DNA of 29,973 nt from CAZPZR01 sp964591105 (lineage in GTDB: Bacteria > Bacillota > Clostridia > Lachnospirales > Lachnospiraceae), in the NCBI GenBank assembly GCA_964591105.1, contig CAZPZR010000017.1, positions 1 to 29,973 on the forward strand, in the 5' to 3' direction. A model generated the notes under the pieces. The model did not search any database and was not told the origin of the DNA. It saw only the letters and a list, made by a program, of their open reading frames with translations. Made by a program: the position numbers and the translations under genes. Below, piece after piece: positions 1-9,100 of the stretch (its first letter is position 1; each line of letters starts with the position of its first letter).

Positions 1-70
1 TTTTTAAAATAAATTAATATTAAGAATCTATGAACAACTACAACCTTTTTCATCTATATATCTTATAGTT

Positions 71-100
71 TTTATCTATATTTATCCACATTTATCGCTC
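71..100. repeat. Three TTTATC repeats at exact 10-bp spacing upstream of the promoter
   Basis: TTTATC occurs at 71, 81 and 91, each followed by four different bases, so the repeats lie on one face of the helix just upstream of the -35 at 109. The middle copy contains TTATCCACA (82-90), identical to a consensus DnaA box. The arrangement suits a cooperative activator site, but this is inference from spacing only. Confidence 0.4.
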
Positions 101-108
101 ATACATAT

Positions 109-137
109 TTGACACTCACCCGTTCAGGAACTAAACT
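109..137 (+). promoter_or_regulatory. Sigma-A-type promoter of the double-cubane reductase operon
   Basis: A perfect -35 TTGACA (109-114) is followed after exactly 17 bases by TAAACT (132-137), which matches 4 of 6 of the -10 consensus. This puts the start of transcription near 144 and leaves room for the AAAGGA ribosome binding site at 161-165 before the ATG at 175. The open frame can be extended back to 109, but that extension is simply the promoter read as codons. Confidence 0.6.
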
Positions 138-174
138 AAATAGTAGATATTTTGACGAAGAAAGGATGAAATTT

Positions 175-1329
175 ATGTCAACATTAGAATTACCAAAATC
201 ATTCGATGAGTTTGTCGATGCAAGAAAAGCTGGGTTCTTAAAAGTAAAAGAATATGTAGAAAACGGAGGACATCTTGCTGGAATGTTCTGTTCTTACACT
301 CCTTTGGAAATCTTTGATGCCGCTGGAGTTGCAGTTGTTGGACTTTGTGGTACAAGCAACGAACCAATCGCTGATGCTGAGAAAGTACTTCCTAAAAACT
401 TATGTCCATTGATCAAATCTAGTTACGGATTTGCTTACACAGAAAAATGTCCATATACATACTTCTGTGATTTCATTGTTGGGGAAACAACTTGTGACGG
501 AAAGAAAAAAATGTTCGAACTTTTGAACGATATCAAAGAGACTTACGTTCTTCACCTTCCACAGAGCCAGAAACGTGAATACGCGAAGGAAATCTGGTAT
601 CAGGAAGTAAAACTTCTGAAAGAATACATGGAAGAAAAATATGGTATCGAAATCACAGATGAAAAATTAAGAGAAGCTGCTCATAAAAGAAATGAACTTC
701 GCAAGACACAGTTGGAACTGTATGCACTTCAAGGAGCTACACCTCCTGCAATGAAAGCTACAGAAGTAATGTCTACACTTGCTCAGGGCGTGTTCAACTT
801 CGGTCCTGATGCACAGCTTGCTAGTTTCAAAACAAAATTAGATGAAGCAAAAGAAGCTTATGCAAATGGTGCAAGACCAGTTTCTGAAAAAGCAAAAAGA
901 ATCCTTCTTACTGGATGTCCATCTACAGGTGTTATCCAGAAAGTGGGTGCTACAATTGAAAATAATGGTGGTGTTATCGTCTGTCTTGATGACTGTGGCG
1001 GTGAAAGAACACAGAAGATGCTCGTAGATGAAAATGCAGACGATATCTTAAGAGCAATCTCTGATCGTTATCTTGAAATCCACTGTTCTGTTATGACAAC
1101 AAACGAAGGACGTATTGAAAATACAAAAGAAATGTGCAAAAAATACAATGTCGATGGTGTTGTTGAAATGGTTCTTCAGGCTTGCCATACATTCAACGTT
1201 GAAGCAAACTATATGCAGAGAATGTGCGAAGATGAAGGCATCCCATATATGAAACTGGAAACAGATTATTCTACAACAGACAGCGGACAAATCGAAACAA
1301 GACTTGCCGCATTTATCGAAATGTTATAA
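175..1329 (+). CDS. Double-cubane-cluster / 2-hydroxyacyl-CoA dehydratase-like reductase (YjiM type)
   Basis: This 384-residue protein belongs to the HgdB/FldC/BadD superfamily of low-potential [4Fe-4S] reductases and is closest in length and layout to the stand-alone double-cubane proteins such as E. coli YjiM. The family opening motif FCSYTPLEIFDAAG is at about residues 38-51. Cysteines at 39, 58, 77, 92, 98 and 107, then TGCPSTG and a later QAC motif, are candidate cluster ligands. Such proteins receive electrons from an ATP-driven activase, which is encoded directly downstream. The substrate is unknown; no CoA-transferase or second dehydratase subunit lies nearby, which argues against a classical hydroxyacyl-CoA dehydratase. 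The start is ATG 175 because AAAGGA (161-165) is well spaced from it and because upstream codons overlap the promoter. Confidence 0.85.
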   Translation: MSTLELPKSFDEFVDARKAGFLKVKEYVENGGHLAGMFCSYTPLEIFDAAGVAVVGLCGTSNEPIADAEKVLPKNLCPLIKSSYGFAYTEKCPYTYFCDFIVGETTCDGKKKMFELLNDIKETYVLHLPQSQKREYAKEIWYQEVKLLKEYMEEKYGIEITDEKLREAAHKRNELRKTQLELYALQGATPPAMKATEVMSTLAQGVFNFGPDAQLASFKTKLDEAKEAYANGARPVSEKAKRILLTGCPSTGVIQKVGATIENNGGVIVCLDDCGGERTQKMLVDENADDILRAISDRYLEIHCSVMTTNEGRIENTKEMCKKYNVDGVVEMVLQACHTFNVEANYMQRMCEDEGIPYMKLETDYSTTDSGQIETRLAAFIEML

Positions 1330-1336
1330 GATTAGT

Positions 1337-1366
1337 AAAGGGCAAGGGGAAGACCTCTTGCTCTTT
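1337..1366 (+). promoter_or_regulatory. Intercistronic hairpin between reductase and activase
   Basis: AAAGGGCAAGGGG (1337-1349) pairs with CCTCTTGCTCTTT (1354-1366) around the tetraloop AAGA, giving 13 pairs including two G-U. Only short U runs follow, so it is more likely a partial terminator or an mRNA-stabilising element that sets the ratio of the two proteins than a full stop. Confidence 0.5.
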
Positions 1367-1397
1367 CTTAACGTTTCATAATTCAAAGGAGGAGACT

Positions 1398-2144
1398 ATG
1401 TATCAAGTCGGAATAGACATTGGTTCCAGTGCTGCGAAAGTAGCTGTGATCAAAGATCAAGAAGTAATCAAAACACTTCTCTTAGATACCGGATTTAGCA
1501 GCCGCAAAGTAGCAGATGAAATCTATGCTACACTGGAAGCAGAGGGGATTACAAAAGAAAATGCAAAATACGTAGCCACAGGTTATGGAAGAATTTCTGT
1601 TCCTTATGCAGATGATGTTGTTACAGAGATTACCTGCCACGGAAAAGGTGCTCATTTTCTCTTTGGGGAAGATGGAACTGTCATCGATATTGGAGGGCAG
1701 GACACAAAAGGAATTGGATTAAAAAAAGGTCGTGTCATGAAATTTATCATGAACGACAAATGTTCTGCAGGAACTGGGAAATTCCTGGAGGTTATGACAA
1801 ACAGATTAGGATTGACACCAGAAGAACTTTCTGCGCTGGCTAGAAATGGTCAGGAAATCACTATCAGTTCCATGTGTACTGTATTCGCAGAATCTGAAGT
1901 CATCAGTTTAATTGGAAAAGGAACACCTCGCGAAGATATCGCATTTGGTGTCATCGAATCCGTTGTAAATAAGGTCGTATCTTTATTGGCACAAGTACCA
2001 AGCGACAAATATTTCTTAACAGGAGGACTCTGTGAAGATCCTTATATTGTAGAGCGTCTCTCCAAAGCACTCCGTGCTCCTGTTGAAACAACACCTTTAG
2101 CAAGATATGCTGGTGCAATCGGAGCTGCAATCCTTGCAGAGTAA
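1398..2144 (+). CDS. Acyl-CoA dehydratase activase / double-cubane reductase activator (ASKHA ATPase, YjiL/HgdC type)
   Basis: This 248-residue ATPase belongs to the BadF/BadG/HgdC family. These homodimers bridge one [4Fe-4S] cluster and use ATP hydrolysis to drive a low-potential electron into the partner reductase. The phosphate-1 motif GIDIGSSAAK is at residues 5-14, and DIGGQDTKG at 97-105. The two expected cluster cysteines are visible as Cys122 in NDKCSAGTGKFLE and Cys160 in SSMCTVFAESE, and the adenosine-binding TGG lies near the C-terminus. Length is typical of the single-domain activases. It follows the reductase by 68 bases and has a strong AAAGGAGGAG ribosome binding site (1385-1394), so the two are almost certainly a functional pair. 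Confidence 0.9.
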   Translation: MYQVGIDIGSSAAKVAVIKDQEVIKTLLLDTGFSSRKVADEIYATLEAEGITKENAKYVATGYGRISVPYADDVVTEITCHGKGAHFLFGEDGTVIDIGGQDTKGIGLKKGRVMKFIMNDKCSAGTGKFLEVMTNRLGLTPEELSALARNGQEITISSMCTVFAESEVISLIGKGTPREDIAFGVIESVVNKVVSLLAQVPSDKYFLTGGLCEDPYIVERLSKALRAPVETTPLARYAGAIGAAILAE

Positions 2145-2163
2145 TTTTTAAATAAGCAGATAA

Positions 2164-2196
2164 AAAAAACTGACAGGAAATGCCTGTCAGTTTTTT
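2164..2196. terminator. Bidirectional intrinsic terminator
   Basis: An A-run, the stem CTGACAGG / CCTGTCAG and a T-run (2191-2196) form a symmetric terminator that works on both strands. It lies between the converging activase gene and the minus-strand PrdA-like gene. Confidence 0.85.
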
Positions 2197-2215
2197 AATC
2201 TCATTTTCCTCAGAA

Positions 2216-2623
2216 CTAGATTGGAAGTTCAAGATAAATATCTTTTCCTTCTTTGATAGAGATAACAACTTTTCCGCCGCCAACTCTAACTGCTGCTCCA
2301 GATACACTTGCAACTGCTGCTGGTACTTCAGCTTCTTCTGCTGCTGGTGCTTCTTCAGCTTCTTCTTTAACTTCCTGGATTCCTTCTACATTATCTTTTG
2401 TTAATGGGCTAAGGGAATCACTTGTTTTTGTTAATTTTGCTCCGATTACCTGTCCAATTGTAAGACATCCATCAAGATTTAAGAGACCTGCATCTACTAA
2501 TTCATCAAAGATTGCTGGGTCTTCAAGGTTTGCTGCCTGAATTGTAATACCTTCTTCAGCTCTGCAACATAATACTGCAGGATCATTAGCATGAGCTTTC
2601 GCTGTTTCCGCTGTAATAGACAT
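2216..2623 (-). CDS. Stand-alone protein resembling the N-terminus of D-proline reductase proprotein PrdA
   Basis: A 135-residue soluble protein with two parts joined by an Ala/Glu-rich linker (residues about 84-105). The first part opens MSITAETAKAHANDPAVLCC and includes an acidic NLEDPAIFDEL segment and LTIGQVIGAKLTKT. The second ends GGKVVISIKEGKDIYLELPI. From memory this pattern matches the first stretch of PrdA-type proproteins of the D-proline/glycine reductase family, where the pyruvoyl-forming cysteine lies much further on. Here the protein ends before any such site and no PrdB, PrdC or selenocysteine subunit is next to it. Two adjacent cysteines (Cys19-Cys20) could be redox-active or bind metal. 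It has its own promoter and a strong AGGAGG site, so it looks expressed rather than decayed. The family call is tentative. Confidence 0.6.
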   Translation of the reverse strand: MSITAETAKAHANDPAVLCCRAEEGITIQAANLEDPAIFDELVDAGLLNLDGCLTIGQVIGAKLTKTSDSLSPLTKDNVEGIQEVKEEAEEAPAAEEAEVPAAVASVSGAAVRVGGGKVVISIKEGKDIYLELPI

Positions 2624-2662
2624 ACCATCTACCTCCTAATAACTATCTTTTACACTATTTTA

Positions 2663-2692
2663 AGTATAATCACTCTTACCTCATAGTTCCAA
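2663..2692 (-). promoter_or_regulatory. Promoter of the PrdA-like small protein
   Basis: Read on the minus strand, TTGGAA (2687-2692) and TATACT (2663-2668) are 18 bases apart, with 4/6 and 5/6 consensus matches. An AGGAGG ribosome binding site follows close to the start at 2623. Confidence 0.45.
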
Positions 2693-2731
2693 TTGTTTTT
2701 TTCTATAAATGTATAGAATGTTTCTATTCTA

Positions 2732-3766
2732 CTATTTTAATGTGTAAGCTTTTGTATTTGACCATGGACCATAAATCTTTTTGCCATTTACTGTCTTATA
2801 AGCTCTCACTTTATAATAGAATTTTTTATTCTTTGTTACAGAAAGTGTTTTTGACTTTCCAGATGTCGTAGAATATGTACTTACAATATTCGTTCCCGTC
2901 TTCTTCGTTGAACGAGAAATCTGATATCCACTTTCTCCATTAATATTTGTCCAGCTCACCTTGACCTTCTTGCTATTTACTTTTGTCACCTTTGGTGTAC
3001 TGATTTTTTTCAGCGTATATACGCTGGCTGTCTTGTAATTTGGACTATTTACGGTTGTGTCGCCTTTCTTGTAACGTGGAACGACTTTAAAGTAATATTT
3101 TACACCGTCTGCCAGATTCTTCTTTGTCGCGCTCAGTTTTTCTGTCGTCGTCAGCAGCGTGTACTGACTTGCTGTAGACTTCTTATAGTATACGCGGTAA
3201 GAAGTTGCTCCACTCACCTTGCTCCAACTTACTTTGACATCATCATATCCGCCTGAAAGGACTGCTTTCACACTTGCCGGAGCTTTCGGCGGTTCTACCT
3301 CATCCTCTGTTTTGATCTTTTTGTAAATGTAGTGATAGCTTCGGCCCTCTCCTACAAAATCATTATCCCAGTCTATTGACTCTTTAATACCAACAACACG
3401 ATAGCCTTCGATTTCTTTTTCAATAATTCCAAGACCCTGTACCATGGAAATTGGATATGCTTTGTAAATGTCGTCCTCGGCAAGTTTCTTTCCATTTTCA
3501 TCAATATGACCAACCGTTACGGTAGAAATATTATGTTCTCCACACTGTTCAAATCCTGTCTCGTTTTGAATTTCTTCATTATCTACTGTTAATTTAACAG
3601 TTACGGCGTCAATGAAATGTACACCATCAAGTGCTACCTGAATGGTATAAGACATATTTGGTCCTACGCTTCTTGGTGGAAGCACCTCGATAATCTGACT
3701 ATTTCCATCACCTTTTACGCCATTTTTATTTACCCCTGCGATTGCAACGAATCGTACAGTTCCATC
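2732..3766 (-). pseudogene. Detached C-terminal part of a secreted FN3 protein, downstream of an in-frame TGA
   Basis: This 344-codon stretch continues, in the same frame and without a gap, the 771-residue protein ending at 3767; only the TGA at 3767-3769 separates them. It lacks a credible ribosome binding site and a signal peptide, so it is best read as the 3' end of a disrupted gene. The first part carries an Ig-like segment. The last 183 residues are two fibronectin type III domains, from APASVK to the terminal YTLK, nearly identical to the tails of the three neighbouring surface proteins. A GTG at 3683-3685 could in principle start a shorter product, but nothing in the sequence favours it. 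If the TGA is a sequencing error or is read through, one 1116-codon protein results. Confidence 0.75.
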
Positions 3767-6082
3767 TCACTCAGGGATGTGGTACACTGGCCATACGACA
3801 CCGTTCTGGTCAATTGCACGCACTTCTGTTTTTTTCGAATCCAGATTTGTTCCATACAGATTCAATCTCGTTTTCAGTTCTCCAACTTGTTTGGATACTT
3901 TTACGGTAATCTCTGTAGAGTTTTCATTTTCAATTAATTTGTTATTTCCAGTAATCGTCATTGCTGACAATGTTTGTTCTGTTTCTGTTGCGCCTGCTGC
4001 CAGCACGGAAATTACTGAGCTGACATACACTGGCGTATCGCCCATCGTCAGGTTGATAATATAAGACTCTGTCAATTCCGTTTCATTTGCCGGAAGCTCG
4101 AAAGAAATAGAAGGTTCTCCACCCTCTCCGATAGCCACCGAAATGTCTGTAGCCTTCGCAATTCCAGCTTTGAAAATCTTTGCTGTAATATTATCCGCCT
4201 CATTCAGGCTAACACCTTTCAGAACGCCATTTACACGTCCTCCCTGTGCATCAAAAATTTCTCTTTCAAGTTCAATTCCCGTAATCATAGATTTTGAAAC
4301 AATGATCCAGGAGAACTTCTTTAAGTTCACGCCATCTGTGCTTTTCAGTGCACCTTCTTCTGCATAAAGAGCAGACGTAGATTTTAGTGTCGGTACATTT
4401 TCAAATGTAATTTTCAGTAAGTTTCCTTCCACAGACACTGTATCGTTTTCTGTCAAATCAATACGATTGGAATGTTCATTTCCAAAATCTGAAATAAAGA
4501 TTTTTTTCTTTACAGCCTCTATGTCACTGCTACCGAGCTGAACTTCACGTTCCATGGTAACAACCAACGTTACGCTGTCTACCATTTCTACACTCTTAGG
4601 ATTGATTGCTACCGTTGCACCTTTCTTTTCCTGCTGTACAACTGCTGTTGCCTGAGTTTCAATTCCATTTTCTCTCAAGGCTCCTACTTGAATGCGATAT
4701 TCAATATTATTTTTCAATGTATTATTTGGAATTGTCAGAACAGCTCCATTTGCAGTCATATTGGATACTTTTACCTTCAATCTGTCTGCCATAGACACGT
4801 CTGTGCCTGCAATATACGCAGTCGCTTCAATCCCCCAGTTATCCGCAGTCAGCTCTGTCCCTTCGATTTCGACTTTTACATCTCCACCTTCAGATGACAC
4901 CTGATCTGGTGTAACTTTTACGGAAGAAATCACAGCATTGCTAGTAATATTTCCAGGTTTCTGCTCTTCTTTTCCTTCCACTGCAAAGGATGTTGTCAAT
5001 GTACTGAGCACATCTCCTTTTACGACACATGCGATTGTATATTCAATATTCTCGGTTGTGTCATTTGCCGGCACATCAATTGTATACTTCTGAGCAGTTG
5101 CTGTATCTTGTGTATTTACAGCTGTTAAATTCGTCACACCACTTGATGCATATACGTTTACGTTCAACAGACTGGACTTCAAGTTTTTCCCAATAACTTC
5201 AAGGGATACTTTTCCGCCAGTTGCTGGAAGTTTGTTCGTATCGATATTTAATCTTGTAATAGTCGCTTTATCTTCTGATGCCACTTCTTTCTTTGTAACT
5301 TTCATAGAAAAAGTCTGTGTGCCATCATACTTTTCGCCATTTACTGTCAAGATTTCTTTGTTCTTTGCTGTAAATGTAATCTTTTCTGGATTCGCAGTGT
5401 AATTCGTTTTCTGCGCAGACGCAATACGAATTTCTCCACTTTCTACACCAGCATCTACTGTTACTTTTAAGAATCCATTCGTCGGCCGCTTCGCCATTCC
5501 TTCGGATGTAGGGAACTGGGAGTCCACCACTACAAAAACCTGTTCATTAAACGGATTTCCATACTGATCCGTCACCTGAATAATCATGGTCTTCTGATCT
5601 GGTTGTGGTATCTCTGTGTCCGTATCATTGATTGATGTCAATGTAAATTCAATGGTTTCTTCTCCTGTAAATGAAGCACCATCTATTTTTACGATTTTTC
5701 CATCTTCCACCCCAAAAGTATACCCTTTACTTGGTTTGCTTGTATAGGTTCCATCAAACGGAATACTTAACTTATAAGTCCCACTTTGTAAATTCTTTAC
5801 GGAATATTCGATGAGACCATCTTGATCACTTACAAGTGTCGCGATATGTTCATCTGACGCACTGGTGTCAACGAGTTCACATTCAATATTTGCTAATGCT
5901 TTTCCTTTATTGTCTGTAACCTTTGCCTGAATTTTAGTTGCATCCGCAAGTTCTCTTGCTTCTGCAGTCTGTTCATTCAGCTCCGCTGCCTTGGTGGAAA
6001 TTCCTGTTCCAAACGCAAGTTCAACGGCAAGTAAGAGTGCTAGTCCACATGACAGACAGCGCTTTACTTTCGCGTTTTTCAT
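3767..6082 (-). CDS. Large secreted Ig-like surface protein, truncated before its FN3 tail by an in-frame TGA
   Basis: A 771-residue exported protein. It has a Sec signal peptide (positive start MKNAKVKR, then a hydrophobic stretch to about residue 25 and an AKA-like end near 31). Prealbumin/SpaA-like beta domains follow (for example ATKIQAKVTDNKGKALANIE near 48, and MIIQVTDQYGNPFNEQVFVV), then several Ig/IPT-like repeats. It stops at VYHIPE. In the same frame immediately beyond the TGA the coding continues for 344 codons to a double-FN3 tail shared with the neighbouring proteins. No LPXTG, SLH or choline-binding motif is present, so if the tail retains these proteins at the cell surface this truncated form would be released. 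The ribosome binding site AAGGAG is 8-9 bases before ATG 6082. Function is unknown; adhesion or glycan binding is inferred from domain type. Confidence 0.85.
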   Translation of the reverse strand: MKNAKVKRCLSCGLALLLAVELAFGTGISTKAAELNEQTAEARELADATKIQAKVTDNKGKALANIECELVDTSASDEHIATLVSDQDGLIEYSVKNLQSGTYKLSIPFDGTYTSKPSKGYTFGVEDGKIVKIDGASFTGEETIEFTLTSINDTDTEIPQPDQKTMIIQVTDQYGNPFNEQVFVVVDSQFPTSEGMAKRPTNGFLKVTVDAGVESGEIRIASAQKTNYTANPEKITFTAKNKEILTVNGEKYDGTQTFSMKVTKKEVASEDKATITRLNIDTNKLPATGGKVSLEVIGKNLKSSLLNVNVYASSGVTNLTAVNTQDTATAQKYTIDVPANDTTENIEYTIACVVKGDVLSTLTTSFAVEGKEEQKPGNITSNAVISSVKVTPDQVSSEGGDVKVEIEGTELTADNWGIEATAYIAGTDVSMADRLKVKVSNMTANGAVLTIPNNTLKNNIEYRIQVGALRENGIETQATAVVQQEKKGATVAINPKSVEMVDSVTLVVTMEREVQLGSSDIEAVKKKIFISDFGNEHSNRIDLTENDTVSVEGNLLKITFENVPTLKSTSALYAEEGALKSTDGVNLKKFSWIIVSKSMITGIELEREIFDAQGGRVNGVLKGVSLNEADNITAKIFKAGIAKATDISVAIGEGGEPSISFELPANETELTESYIINLTMGDTPVYVSSVISVLAAGATETEQTLSAMTITGNNKLIENENSTEITVKVSKQVGELKTRLNLYGTNLDSKKTEVRAIDQNGVVWPVYHIPE

Positions 6083-6113
6083 CAGCCTGCTCCTTTCTTT
6101 TCTGTTGTTTCTG

Positions 6114-6134
6114 ATTACCAGGGTAATTATAACA
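6114..6134 (-). promoter_or_regulatory. Extended -10 promoter with overlapping palindrome
   Basis: On the minus strand TGTTATAAT (6126-6134) is an extended -10 element in front of the surface protein gene that starts at 6082. No good -35 is seen. A perfect palindrome, ATTACC-AG-GGTAAT (6114-6127), overlaps the end of the -10 and the expected start of transcription, a usual place for a repressor site. Confidence 0.5.
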
Positions 6135-6181
6135 TTCGAACCCTCTATTTTCTAATAGATATTTTCTATGAGGCTAGCTGG

Positions 6182-9100
6182 TTACTTCAGTGTATAAGTC
6201 TTAACACTTGACCAAGGTCCATATATTTTTTTGCCATCTACCGTTTTGTAAGCTCTGACTTTATAGTAATATTTTTTTCCTTTTGTCACCGTTAATGTCT
6301 TTGTTTTTCCAGCTGTTGTTGCATAGGTGCTCACAATATTTGTACCATTTTTCTTTGTAGAACGTGAGATTTGATAACCACTCTCCCCGTAAATGTTTGT
6401 CCAGCTTACTTTTACCTTCTTCGAATTGACCTTTGTTACTTTCGGTGCAGAAAGTTTCTTTAATGTATACACAGCTGCCGTTTTTGAGCTGCTGCTTTCC
6501 ATCATCTCTTCTTCATAGGTGTAGCATGGAACTACTTTGAATATGTATTTCACTCCATCTGTAAGGTTCTTCTTTGTTGCATACAATTTTGTCGTGGTTG
6601 TCAAACGTGTGTATTTTGTGCTTGTCGCTTTTTTATAGTATACACGATAAGAAGATGCTCCACTCACTTTGCTCCAGCTTACTTTTACATCATCATACCC
6701 ACCAGAAAGTGTTGCTTTTACACTTGTTGGTGCTTTTAAAGATACCGGTTCTTCTTCTGGTTTAAAAATCGTATAGTACACCGGGCTGTCACCGGAGAAT
6801 GTACTTCCATTTACTTTATCGAGAATTCCTCTGCCTTCATCGTTTGGATCGTCAACTACAGTAAACTGCATTCCCTTTCCATAACTCTTCCATCCCTGAT
6901 TTTCTGCAAGTGTAACTGTCATTGTCTGGTCTGTATCCCAGGAAGTTACCTGATATTCCAGAATACCATTTTCATCTGTAATTAATTCACTTGGATCCCC
7001 ATTTTCCACATGAAAGCGAATTCCCTCCAATGGATTTCCATTTTTATCTCTGACAATTGCTCGGAACGTCACAAGGTCACAAGTATTTGTTCCTTTTTCC
7101 CACAGCGTAATCTGTGGAAGTGCTTCTGCTACCGGCTTTCCATTCACTGTTTCAATCACTGGGATGCCATCTTCACTTCCTACATGTACTTTTATAAATT
7201 CTGGGCTGGCGATGTATTTGGAATCTTCCGGCAAATACAATTCGTAGTCACCTTTTTCATATGCACCCAATTTCCATACTAATTTTCCTGTATCGGAATA
7301 AAGGTTGTGCTCGACCATATATTTCACATCATATCGTGTGAATTTAATGTTATATGGCGCATCTGTTCCATTCTGTAATTTTAATGGAATCTCCAGAACT
7401 CGCATTCCATCCGCTTCTTTTTTCTTCACCACGTAAGTTAATTTGCGTCCGTCTTCGTATGGCGTGCCATCAATGGTTGTCATAGATACAATCCATTCAT
7501 TTGGACCTTCTGCCTGGAAGGAATGTTCATCCTCTGTTGTATATTTCTGATCTGCCAGTTTTATGCTTGTCGTCTTTCCACGGTTTGGTCCATACACATA
7601 ATAGGTTATGATTCCATATTCATCAGATACAATTTTTTCTGTATTTGCTACGCCGTCGATTACACACTCGAATGTCACCCCTTTTACTGGGTTGCCTTTC
7701 GTGTCTAATACTTTGGCGCGAAACACACCTGGGTCACAGGCGTAGGAAGGTTCGATTGGCTTCTTTACCAAGTCCTTTATTGCCTTTTGCAATGCTTCCA
7801 CCTGTACATCTACTTCTGCCTGTGTTGCTTTCTCATCCACATACACTTTATCGGCTGTCTGGATTGCTTTCTGCAATGCCTCATATCCACTGGTGTAGTC
7901 GTCTTCTTTCAGTCCCTTTGCCTGCGTAAGAGCTTCTTCCAATTTAGTTTTATCTGCCTTGCGCACAAGTGTATTTCTAGCTTCTTTCAATTCCTGCAGT
8001 ATCTGGTCAACAGCTTCTTGTGTCGCGTTACCATCTGCCACTATTGCTTCTGCTTTCGCAAGCGTTTCCTGGTAAACTACCCATGTTTCTGTTGTATAAG
8101 CATCTTCCAGATAACTTTCTTTTAACTTGATTTCTTTTGTAAGTGCTGTCTTATTCGCAGTTTTCTTTAAAGTACTCTGTGCCTTTTGAAGGTCTGCAAT
8201 CGCCTGATTATACTCTTCCTGCGTTGCTTCAGACTGATTCAGAATATTATTGGCACGTTCCAATGCCTGCGTAAATGTTTCCACACTCTCTGGAGTATAA
8301 CCATTGGTATCTACTTCGTTTGCCTGTGCAACTGCTTCCTGCAGCACTGTTGCATCTGGTGTTCTTGTGGCATCACTTACATTTCCGGTACGTGGTTTCA
8401 CGATAATTTCTTTTTCGTAATCCACATCCACAGTCACGCCATCCACTGTTCGATAATATCTCTGTCCATCTTTTACACCGATCGTAACAAGAATTGGTTC
8501 AAATTCATAAGGCTCTTCATGGCAGGCAAGGATTTCCCATGTTTTTCCTTCTTCCCATCCTGGTGCTGCCTTCAAATATGCAATCCCTGTGTAAGCATTC
8601 GATGTTTCATTCCATGCTTCTGCTCCTGTTTCTGGCACACGAACCTGGAATTTGAATGGACGATGGAATACATTTCCATTTTGATCTTTTACGATCAATT
8701 TCAGTTCCGTTAGAATTTCTGTCTTCTGCAATGCAGTAATTGCTTCTTTTAACTCTTCTGCAGCTGCATCTACCGCTTCTTTTGTTACCTCTGTGCTTTC
8801 ATAGCAGTCCTTTGCCGTTTTCAGCGCAGATTCATACACTGCATAAGTTTCTTTTGTGTATTTATATGCCTCTTCAACTTTTTCTGCTTCTTCCAATGCC
8901 TGAGCGAGTACAGTCTTTTCTACATATTCATTTTTCGCTACCAGCACAAAAGTAAGTTCTTCCAAACCTGTCGCAGCGATTCCGTTAATTGTATCGGTTG
9001 TATTTCCCCACGCTACTGAATAAACCAGTTTTTCTGGTGTAGCGATATAAACATCCCCCGCCGGTACGATGGTGATCTCATTCCATATAGCATCTGTGGA

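Noticed and set aside
82..90. DnaA box as evidence for a replication origin
   Set aside because: A single consensus box without dnaA, an AT-rich unwinding region or a cluster of boxes is expected by chance in AT-rich DNA.
71..100. CRISPR-like array
   Set aside because: The repeats are 6 bases with 4-base gaps; no cas gene or repeat-spacer unit of the right size exists in the window.
109..174. Longer N-terminus for the first gene starting at TTG 109
   Set aside because: These bases form a consensus promoter (TTGACA-17-TAAACT), and the extra residues do not resemble the family; ATG 175 has a proper ribosome site.
3767..3769. Selenocysteine at the in-frame TGA of the surface protein
   Set aside because: The codon lies in an exported Ig/FN3 protein with no redox motif around it, and no clear SECIS-like hairpin follows within the next 40 bases.
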